Shown here one piece after another: positions 57,789 through 64,000 of a DNA stretch of 64,000 nt. The stretch is from contig NZ_BAGZ01000001.1 in NCBI RefSeq assembly GCF_000298175.1, forward strand, positions 1 to 64,000, given 5' to 3'. The notes beneath the pieces were generated by a model that was given only the letters and a program-made list of their open reading frames with translations, searched no databases and was not told the origin of the DNA. How positions within the stretch are numbered: the stretch's first letter is position 1; each line of letters begins with the position of its first letter. This stretch comes from Austwickia chelonae NBRC 105200 (GTDB lineage Bacteria > Actinomycetota > Actinomycetes > Actinomycetales > Dermatophilaceae). Both the position numbers and the translations under genes were made by a program.

Positions 57789-60088
57789 GAACCGTCACCT
57801 CCGGACTGTCACCGTCGACGGGCACCGCTGTGCTTGGCGCTGTGACCGTAGTGGTCGCTTCGGGGCCCTTGCGTGTTCTTTTCGTCGATACCCCGTGGAG
57901 CGTCCCGGTTCTGGTGGTGGTCACTGTGGTCGCCCTGGCCGGAGTCCTTCTCCGAAGTTTCCTGCATCGCTTGTCCGTGGTCGCTGCTGCGCAGCTCGCC
58001 GTCATGGTCGTGGCCGTCTCGGCCTTCTTCCCCGCCCCTGATGCGATGGCCGGCGGTCTCCTCCCTTCGGTTTCGACCTGGCTCACGTGGCGTGACCATC
58101 TGGTCGAGGCCTCCAGGGTGCTGGCTGATCATCCGATTCCGGCGCCTGCCCCGGTCTCGGTCTCTTTCCTTGTCGCTGCTGCGGTATGTCTCGTCGCGTG
58201 GTGGGTGGACGTCTTGGCCGCGGGGGCCCGGATGCCGGTACTCGCTGGTGTTCCCTTGCTCCTGCCGCTGCTCGCCCCTGCGATCAATGCGGTGGGCGCG
58301 GTCTCTGCATTCGACATCCTGTGGCCGTTCCTCCTGTGGACGATGATGCTCTGGGAGAGCCAGCGGAAGAGCCGTGCAGGCCGTCCCCGGTTCAGGCGGC
58401 CAGGTCCCGCGGCTTTCCCGAGGGCTGCACTCGCCGTGGTCTGTGTGTCGACGGCTGCTGCGGTGGGGATGTGCGCCTCTTCGGGTTTCCCCCACCTGCC
58501 GCCGCTGCATCTGGCGGACCGGCTTCCGGTGCCTGGTAGTTCGGGGAAGAACACGGTGGGTTTCTCCCCCTATTCGGATATGTCGAAAAGCCTGCGCAGT
58601 AGCGACCCTTCGCCTGTGCTCCGTTACCGGTCGGATGAACCGGAGCAGTCCCCGTTGCGGGTGGACGTAGCTCACGTCTATCGGGACGGGCGGTGGACCT
58701 CGGCCGTGCAGGATGTCCTGCCTTCGCGCCGACCGGTGCTCCCCGATCCGGCTGCCGACTGGACGGGTGTGGCCGTCCAGGAGTTCCGTATGAAAGTCGA
58801 GCAGACGTCCTTGCCTGCTCCTCATCTGGCTGCTCAGTCCGCATTGGTCTCGGGCACCGTCGTGGGAGCACGTTGGGCCCTGCACGGGCCGACGGAGGTC
58901 CCCGTCGTCGACGTCATCCCACGGTCGTACGAATTGCGCTATCTGAAAGCGCTGCCCAGCGATGCGCGGTTGCAGGAGTCGGCGGCGGCCCAGGATGCAC
59001 CTCCTGAGACTCTGGAGCTCCCTCCGGAGGTGGACACCCTGTCGTTACGTCAGGCCCTGATCGAAGCGACCGTGTCGGCGTCCGGCGCGTACGACAAGGC
59101 AAGGCGCATCCAGGAGTGGCTGCGCAGCACCGGGGGCTTCACCTATTCCCTCGAGCTGGCCGCGCCACCGGAGGGCATGGACGAGTCTGCTGTCAGGCAT
59201 ACGGCGCTCGACCGCTTCCTCACCTCCCGACGAGGTTATTGCGTGCAGTTCGCTACCGCGATGGTGATGTTGGCGCGAGCCGCTGGTATCCCGGCCAGGT
59301 TGGTCTCGGGTTTCCGCCCGGGGCGAGTCGAGGGCGAGGTCCGTACGGTGCTCTCTTCGGACGCCCATGCTTGGCCCGAGCTACGGTTCGAGGGGCTTGG
59401 CTGGCTGCGTTTCGAGCCCACACCGGCCGCCCGGGATGTCTTTCCTCCCTCGTATGCCTGGGACCGGGTCGAAGAAGTCGATCCTCCGGTCTCATCGGCT
59501 GCTCCTTCACCGCCGGACCTCCAGCCCAGTTCACCGTTGCCGTCGGTTTCACCGTCTCCGGTGGAGTCCGCCAAGGCAGAAGGGGGCAGGGATGGCGAGA
59601 AGAGTTGGCGGTTGATGTGGATCGCGGGCCTGGCGGTGAGCATGGCCGGCATCGGGGCCCGACCTGTCTGGGCGGCTTGGTCGCATTGGCTCCGCCGTCG
59701 CCGGGCCGCGCCGGGAGGTGAAGTGGACGTGGAGTGGCAGATCATGTCCGAACGGCTGCAGGATCTGGGGGTTTCGGTCCCGGTATCGGCGTCCCCTCGA
59801 GTTCTCCACCGCGAGGTGATGAAGCAGGTGTCCTTGTCTGTTGCCGGGCAGGATGCGCTGGCGCGACTGGTTTCGGCGGTCGAACTCTTCAGGTATGCGC
59901 CCGCAGGTGAGAGGAACAGGCAGGACGCGACTGCGCTGCGATTCGCGCAGATGTACCGGTCCGATGCACGTCGGGTCGTGGAGGAAGCTGCGAGATGCCG
60001 CACGCCGGGCGGGCGGGTGCGGGCTGTGATGTGGCCGTCGGCCGGAGCGTCTTTTCCTGTGGGTGGGCGCGGTCGTCGGCTTTCGTGA
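57785..60088 (+). CDS. TgpA-type transglutaminase membrane protein
   Basis: 767 residues. About seven membrane spans (1-230), an extracytoplasmic linker and a transglutaminase-like core with Cys in GYCVQFATAMVML, His in AHAWPELRFEGLGW and an Asp in FEPTPAARD. A C-terminal membrane span and cytoplasmic domain follow. GTG at 57785 overlaps the DUF58 stop (GTGA). Third gene of the MoxR-DUF58-TgpA unit; peptide cross-linking or hydrolysis at the wall is a possibility. Confidence 0.88.
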   Translation: MRTVTSGLSPSTGTAVLGAVTVVVASGPLRVLFVDTPWSVPVLVVVTVVALAGVLLRSFLHRLSVVAAAQLAVMVVAVSAFFPAPDAMAGGLLPSVSTWLTWRDHLVEASRVLADHPIPAPAPVSVSFLVAAAVCLVAWWVDVLAAGARMPVLAGVPLLLPLLAPAINAVGAVSAFDILWPFLLWTMMLWESQRKSRAGRPRFRRPGPAAFPRAALAVVCVSTAAAVGMCASSGFPHLPPLHLADRLPVPGSSGKNTVGFSPYSDMSKSLRSSDPSPVLRYRSDEPEQSPLRVDVAHVYRDGRWTSAVQDVLPSRRPVLPDPAADWTGVAVQEFRMKVEQTSLPAPHLAAQSALVSGTVVGARWALHGPTEVPVVDVIPRSYELRYLKALPSDARLQESAAAQDAPPETLELPPEVDTLSLRQALIEATVSASGAYDKARRIQEWLRSTGGFTYSLELAAPPEGMDESAVRHTALDRFLTSRRGYCVQFATAMVMLARAAGIPARLVSGFRPGRVEGEVRTVLSSDAHAWPELRFEGLGWLRFEPTPAARDVFPPSYAWDRVEEVDPPVSSAAPSPPDLQPSSPLPSVSPSPVESAKAEGGRDGEKSWRLMWIAGLAVSMAGIGARPVWAAWSHWLRRRRAAPGGEVDVEWQIMSERLQDLGVSVPVSASPRVLHREVMKQVSLSVAGQDALARLVSAVELFRYAPAGERNRQDATALRFAQMYRSDARRVVEEAARCRTPGGRVRAVMWPSAGASFPVGGRGRRLS

Positions 60089-60122
60089 GCCTTCAGCTGG
60101 TCTGGTGATGTCGGAGCCTGCT

Positions 60123-60150
60123 TGTAAATACCCCCAGGGGTATTTACAGT
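60123..60150 (+). promoter_or_regulatory. CsoR/CstR-like operator in rhodanese promoter
   Basis: Perfect 11-base arms GTAAATACCCC (60124-60134) and GGGGTATTTAC (60137-60147) with a 2-base spacer. This is the GC-tract palindrome bound by the CsoR/RcnR/CstR repressor family. It lies inside TTGTAA (60123-60128), 16 bases, TACAGT (60145-60150), so a bound repressor would block the promoter. No gene of that family is in the window. CstR senses persulfide and controls rhodanese genes, hence the best guess. Confidence 0.65.
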
Positions 60151-60281
60151 GGGCGCACGTTCGTCTGTCCGACTCAGACTCTCTCCCGCCGAGGTCACCT
60201 CGACGATGACCGTCTCCGGACGACGCCTCGAACGTCATCCCGTCTCTCCCCGACCTCATCGGGGCTGTCAGAAAGGGCCAC

Positions 60282-60908
60282 ATGACCGTCGCCACCGAAC
60301 ATCACCCTCAGATCCACCCGGTCACCGACCCGAACGCCCATGTCGACCTGCCCGCTCGGGTCGATGTCGGCACCTTGCGTTCCTGGCTCGCCGGCACCGA
60401 TCGTCCCCTGCTGGTCGATGTCCGGTCAGCTGCTGAGTTCAGGGCCCTTCACATCCCGACGGCGGTCAACATCCCGTTGCCTCTCCTCAAAGAGCACAAG
60501 GAAGACCTCGCCCGAGCATTGGGGCGGCAGATCGTGTTGATCTGCCGCACGGATCGACGGGCAGGACAGGCCGAGGAGATCCTGGCTGCGTCTGGGCTGT
60601 CCCGCCTCCATGTGCTCACCGGCGGTATGACCAGTTGGTCGGCCGATAGCGCGCCGGTGGCCCAGGGGGAGGGACGGTGGGACCTGGAGCGTCAGGTCCG
60701 TCTGGTCGCAGGTGGACTCGTCGTCAGTGGCGTGCTGGTCAGCACACTGGCTCCTCGGGCCAAATGGCTCTCCGGGGCGATCGGCTGCGGATTGATGACG
60801 GCCGCGCTGACCGATTCCTGCCTGATGGGCAGCATGCTGTCCAAGCTGCCCTACAACCGCGAGTTGGAACCCGATCTGAGCGCGGTGCTCGTCCAGCTGG
60901 CGCGCTGA
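60282..60908 (+). CDS. Rhodanese with C-terminal membrane domain (YgaP-like)
   Basis: 208-residue sulfurtransferase. Rhodanese fold (about 25-130) with DVRSAAEF and the active-site loop CRTDRRA (Cys88). The second half has two hydrophobic segments (about 142-195, LVAGGLVVSGVLVS and GAIGCGLMTAALTDSCLMG) like DUF2892/YgaP, which form a membrane dimer. Expected to move sulfur from persulfide at the membrane. The gene has its own palindromic operator, AAAGGG before the ATG and a shared terminator after. Confidence 0.9.
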   Translation: MTVATEHHPQIHPVTDPNAHVDLPARVDVGTLRSWLAGTDRPLLVDVRSAAEFRALHIPTAVNIPLPLLKEHKEDLARALGRQIVLICRTDRRAGQAEEILAASGLSRLHVLTGGMTSWSADSAPVAQGEGRWDLERQVRLVAGGLVVSGVLVSTLAPRAKWLSGAIGCGLMTAALTDSCLMGSMLSKLPYNRELEPDLSAVLVQLAR

Positions 60909-60966
60909 GCTTCGTTGCGGTCGGGGAGATCCGTCCCGACCGCAACGGTATCGAAGGTTTACGCAG

Positions 60967-61011
60967 AAAAAGGTCGGGTCCTCCACGATTTCCGTGGAGG
61001 ACCCGACCTTT
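60967..61011. terminator. Bidirectional terminator, rhodanese and tRNA-Ala
   Basis: A 19-bp perfect stem (60969-60987 with 60993-61011), 5-base loop. On the plus strand it follows the rhodanese gene; on the minus strand it ends in TTTTT just three bases after the tRNA 3' end. One of the strongest terminators in the window. Confidence 0.85.
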
Positions 61012-61012
61012 A

Positions 61013-61089
<77 letters not shown>

Positions 61090-61167
61090 TTCATCCTCAT
61101 CGCGAGGACTGCATGAGTTTATCCAGAGCCGAGCCACATGCCAAATCGAGAGGTCTGAGGACAGCGA

Positions 61168-61842
61168 TCAGTATCCGTGACCTTCACGCAAGGGGCCGTT
61201 CGGAGCCGAGTCCTCGACATTCCAGCGCACCAGCCGCCAACGATCCGTACTCTCCACGAGCTCAGCCCAGGCACAGTTCGCCAACCCACCGAAGGACATC
61301 CAAGCGGTGCATTGGTCGACGCCGCACAGATCAGCCACCAAAGCTCGCGCGCACACCCCGTGGGTGACCACGAGTGCACATTCGCCGCCCCGGAGTACCG
61401 CGAGCAGATCGTCCACCGCCTCCCGCGCCCGCAGAACGACGTCGGAGACCCGCTCCCCGTCACCCCCGCGGGCCAGATCCTCTCCGGCGGCGAGCCTCGC
61501 CTGAACACCGGGGAAGGCCTTCTCGACAGCGACCGAGTCCATTCCCTGCCAGGAACCCACATGGATCTCCCGCAGCCTGGGGTCCTGCTCGACCTCCAGC
61601 CCGCAGACCTGGGCAACGACCTGAGCTGTTCGCAAGGCACGAGTCAGGTCACTCGAGAGGATGCGATCGAGATCATGCCGGGCCAGTGTCGAAGCCGCCA
61701 GATCGGCCTGAGCCAGCCCGGTCTCGTTCAACTCGGTATCGAGATGTCCCTGCCAGATGCCTCGTTCGTTGAAATCGGTCAGCCCGTGCCGGAGGACGAC
61801 GAGGCGGCGCGGAGGCAGATCCGTCACCACGCCCAGGCTCAT
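61168..61842 (-). CDS. Histidine phosphatase (phosphoglycerate-mutase family)
   Basis: 224 residues, with the RHG motif LRHGLTDFN (catalytic His at about 19) and SSDLTRALRTA; the second His lies in VVTHGVCAR. Possibly a glucosyl-3-phosphoglycerate phosphatase or another phosphatase; the substrate is not clear. Start ATG at 61842 overlaps rsfS by 4 bases. Common actinobacterial neighbour of rsfS and nadD. Confidence 0.88.
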   Translation of the reverse strand: MSLGVVTDLPPRRLVVLRHGLTDFNERGIWQGHLDTELNETGLAQADLAASTLARHDLDRILSSDLTRALRTAQVVAQVCGLEVEQDPRLREIHVGSWQGMDSVAVEKAFPGVQARLAAGEDLARGGDGERVSDVVLRAREAVDDLLAVLRGGECALVVTHGVCARALVADLCGVDQCTAWMSFGGLANCAWAELVESTDRWRLVRWNVEDSAPNGPLREGHGY

Positions 61843-62237
61843 CGGGTCACATCGACCGATTCGGTTCCTGCAGTTTCGGCTCCCAGCACCAGGGGCACCG
61901 CCGGACAGTCCTTCCACAACCGCTCCAGCTGGTAGAAAGCCCGTTCTTCCTGGTGCATGACGTGGACGATGATGTCTCCGAAGTCGATCAGGATCCAGCG
62001 GGCTTCGCGCTCGCCCTCACGACGGACCCGCTTGATGCCCCGAGCATGCATCTTCTCTTCGATCGCATCGACGACGGCGCCGACCTGCCTTTCGTTCGGC
62101 GCCGAGGCCACCAGGAAGATGTCGGTGAGCGCCAGGTGTTCGCTGACATCCAGAGCGACGATGTCGACGGCCAGCTTGTCTTCGGCAGCGGCTGCTGCGT
62201 CCTGGGCCAGCAGTCGGGAATGCTCAGTAGCGGACAC
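61839..62237 (-). CDS. rsfS: Ribosome silencing factor RsfS
   Basis: 132-residue RsfS/Iojap protein, binds L14 of the large subunit and stops subunit joining in starvation. Motifs ALDVSEHLALTDIFLVAS and WILIDFGDIIVHVMHQEERAFYQLE are standard. GTG at 62237 has AGGAGG about ten bases upstream; a longer start would extend past it. Confidence 0.95.
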   Translation of the reverse strand: MSATEHSRLLAQDAAAAAEDKLAVDIVALDVSEHLALTDIFLVASAPNERQVGAVVDAIEEKMHARGIKRVRREGEREARWILIDFGDIIVHVMHQEERAFYQLERLWKDCPAVPLVLGAETAGTESVDVTR

Positions 62238-62297
62238 GGGCAGTTTTCCTCCTGGTATCACCGCGGTGGTCGCGGCGGCGTTCTGGGATCCCGGAGA

Positions 62298-62924
62298 TCA
62301 CCGAGAAAGATCGGACAGGTGGGTCACCGCAGGTTCCGGCGACAGATCCGTCCGATACAGACGGTACTTGCCGATGTACTGAACCACACCATCAGGCACC
62401 AAATACCAAATAGGTTCACCCTTGGCCACTCGGTCACGACAGTCCGTCGAACTGATCGCCATCGCCGGGATCTCAGTGAGGGTCAACCCCTCCTGAGGCA
62501 AACCGGATACCGACAACGGATGCCCGGGCCTGGTCACACCCACGAAATGGGAAAGATCCCAGAGCTCCTCCGCATCCTTCCAGGACAGGATCTGAGCCAA
62601 GGCGTCCGCACCGGTGATGAAGAAGAGCTCGGCGTCAGGGCGTTCCCGTCGCAGATCACGCAAGGTGTCGATGGTGTAGGTCGGACCCTCTCGATCGATA
62701 TCGACCCGACTGACCGAGAAACGCGGATTGGACGCCGTCGCGATCACTGTCATGAGATACCTGTGCTCAGGAGAAGCGAGAAGATGCTTCTCCTTCTGCC
62801 AGGGCTGCCCTGTCGGGACGAAGACCACTTCGTCGAGCCCCAACAGATGCTGGACCTCGCTGGCTGCCACCAGATGTCCATGATGGATCGGGTTGAAGGT
62901 ACCCCCCATCACTCCCACTCGCAT
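62298..62924 (-). CDS. nadD: Nicotinate-nucleotide adenylyltransferase
   Basis: Makes NaAD from nicotinate mononucleotide and ATP. 208 residues; [12 protein letters not shown] (7-18) is the nucleotidyltransferase signature, and SSTDCRDRV the later ISSTxIR-type loop. Follows the small membrane protein by eight bases and precedes rsfS. Confidence 0.95.
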   Translation of the reverse strand: MRVGVMGGTFNPIHHGHLVAASEVQHLLGLDEVVFVPTGQPWQKEKHLLASPEHRYLMTVIATASNPRFSVSRVDIDREGPTYTIDTLRDLRRERPDAELFFITGADALAQILSWKDAEELWDLSHFVGVTRPGHPLSVSGLPQEGLTLTEIPAMAISSTDCRDRVAKGEPIWYLVPDGVVQYIGKYRLYRTDLSPEPAVTHLSDLSR

Positions 62925-62932
62925 GATCTGCC

Positions 62933-63181
62933 TCAGTGAGCGGAACCGTGACCGCCCCGCATCGACCCACCCGATGGGCCCTGCCCGTGTGGAGCGACAT
63001 CCGAAGCCTCCATCAGGGTGTGACCCGTATTGCGGAAGCACCAGGTAACGAAGAGCAGGAGCATGAAAACAGCCAACGCGATCGCACCATAAGCCCAGGC
63101 CGGGATGGGGAGTACCCATACCGGCTCGTGTCCGTGGCCACCGGAGCTGGACACCATCATCGCAACGGACGTGATCGACAT
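62933..63181 (-). CDS. Small membrane protein upstream of nadD
   Basis: 82 residues with one membrane span at about 27-50 ([21 protein letters not shown]) and a cytoplasmic tail rich in Gly and His ending in GGHGSAH. Function unknown; similar small proteins lie before nadD in other actinobacteria. Its last eight bases end just before nadD. Could bind metal by the His-rich tail, but that is speculation. Confidence 0.72.
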   Translation of the reverse strand: MSITSVAMMVSSSGGHGHEPVWVLPIPAWAYGAIALAVFMLLLFVTWCFRNTGHTLMEASDVAPHGQGPSGGSMRGGHGSAH

Positions 63182-63281
63182 GGCGGACAGACTACCCGTC
63201 GAAGCAGACTCGTCGGGTCCGTCGCACGACCCGGATGACTGCCTGTCCGATCAAGGGACGCCACCTGCGCTCAACGGCGGA

Positions 63282-63287
63282 TAGCCT
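63282..63287 (+). promoter_or_regulatory. Candidate leaderless -10 element of GT2 gene
   Basis: TAGCCT lies six bases before the ATG at 63294; no Shine-Dalgarno precedes the ATG. Layout as for hisD and pgeF. No -35 seen. Confidence 0.35.
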
Positions 63288-63293
63288 GACAAC

Positions 63294-64000
63294 ATGCCTG
63301 CCCCGCCCCTCTCCCAGGAGTGCCCGGACGATCTCGTCCTCACGGTGGTCGTGCCCGTGTACAACGAGGAATCCGTCCTCCCGCTGCTGGTCGAGCGGCT
63401 ACGCCCGGTCCTCGACGGCCTGGACTCCCCTTACGAAGTGGTTGCCGTCGACGACGGCTCCTCGGACTCCTCCCCCGTCCTTCTGCAACGTTTCCGTCGC
63501 GAATGGCCGGAGCTGAGGATCCTCCGGCTACGGGCCAATGCCGGCCATCAAGCCGCGATATCCGCCGGTCTGATGCGCTCCCGAGGGGACTACGTGGTCA
63601 CCATCGACGCCGACTTGCAGGACCCTCCCGAAAGCATCCCGATCATGCTCGACCTCGCCCGAGAAGGGCAGGTCGACGTCGTCTACGGAGTACGCACCGA
63701 TCGCAGCAGCGACACCGCGTTCAAACGTCGAACCGCTCAGGCCTACTACCGGATCATGCGTGCAGCCGCCGGTGGCGACGTCCCCGACCAAGCAGGCGAC
63801 TACCGGCTCATGAGCAGAGCCACCGTGGATGCCGTCAACGCCTTGCCCGAGCAACACCGCGTCCTACGGCTGGTGGTACCTACTCTCGGATTCCCCAGCA
63901 CATCCGTCCCTTACCAACGGGCAGCCCGGGCCGCCGGAACGTCCAAGTACCCCCTGGCCAAGATGCTCGCGCTCACGGTCGACAGCCTCACCGGCCACTC
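63294..64000 (+). CDS. GT2 glycosyltransferase (partial, runs off end)
   Basis: The first 235 codons of a family 2 glycosyltransferase. It has VVPVYNEES (19-27), VDDGSSDSS, DADLQDPPE (metal and donor site) and QAGDYRLMSR. This layout resembles DPM1/GtrB-type enzymes that use polyprenyl-phosphate acceptors. The membrane domain expected at the C terminus lies beyond base 64000. The stop codon is not in the window, and the substrate cannot be assigned. Confidence 0.88.
   Translation, partial: MPAPPLSQECPDDLVLTVVVPVYNEESVLPLLVERLRPVLDGLDSPYEVVAVDDGSSDSSPVLLQRFRREWPELRILRLRANAGHQAAISAGLMRSRGDYVVTIDADLQDPPESIPIMLDLAREGQVDVVYGVRTDRSSDTAFKRRTAQAYYRIMRAAAGGDVPDQAGDYRLMSRATVDAVNALPEQHRVLRLVVPTLGFPSTSVPYQRAARAAGTSKYPLAKMLALTVDSLTGH

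Overview
The window is 64 kb of GC-rich chromosomal DNA from an actinobacterium. The evidence is gene order and content: tyrS directly upstream of an rRNA operon, PriA in place of HisA, Wag31/DivIVA, SepF, MraZ, a rhodanese behind a GC-tract operator, a meso-DAP type MurE (DNPR motif) and probable leaderless mRNAs. The order best resembles Micrococcales; a Dermatophilaceae-like organism is possible, but that is inference. Almost everything is core housekeeping. I see no phage, transposon, integron or CRISPR.

Layout. 1-387 holds the leader and probable promoter of an rRNA operon running off the left edge on the minus strand. 388-9369 (minus) is tyrS, a 3-methyladenine glycosylase and an arginine cluster argC-ACT protein-argJ-argB-argD-argR-argH; argF and argG are absent. 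9441-17498 (minus) carries an SDR, pheT, pheS, a PAS histidine kinase, a TrmH-type methyltransferase and infC-rpmI-rplT behind an attenuator-like leader. 17719-24566 (minus) carries an MFS transporter, an SseB-like protein and priA-hisH-(37-codon ORF)-hisB-hisC-hisD; hisF is absent. 24668-29009 holds a plus-strand UPF0014 permease, a ribbon-helix-helix protein with an SPFH protein, and oligopeptidase B.

29058-55066 (minus) is dnaE, rluD, lspA, a TraR/DksA protein and then one long division and wall cluster. In transcription order it reads mraZ-rsmH-ftsL-ftsI-murE-murF-mraY-murD-ftsW-murG-murC-ftsQ-ftsZ-pgeF-yggS-sepF-yggT-divIVA. It is fired from a promoter overlapped by three MraZ boxes, with a long structured RNA between mraZ and rsmH. 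55438-60088 (plus) is moxR-DUF58-transglutaminase. 60123-60908 is a rhodanese gene behind a 24-bp CsoR/CstR-like palindrome. A shared terminator, tRNA-Ala(GGC), a histidine phosphatase, rsfS, nadD and a small membrane protein follow on the minus strand. A GT2 glycosyltransferase runs off the right end.

How the genes work together. Many neighbours overlap by 1-4 bases (ATGA, GTGA, TGATG), so most minus-strand genes are probably translationally coupled. The least ordinary signals are: a small ORF with a strong ribosome site sitting exactly on the infC attenuator hairpin plus an AUC start for infC; a CASTOR-like ACT protein coupled to argC; a 37-codon ORF linking hisB to hisH; an SPFH/RHH module with helically phased operators; the mraZ-rsmH RNA structure; and the rhodanese operator without its repressor. 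All calls come from reading sequence only; no database search was run.
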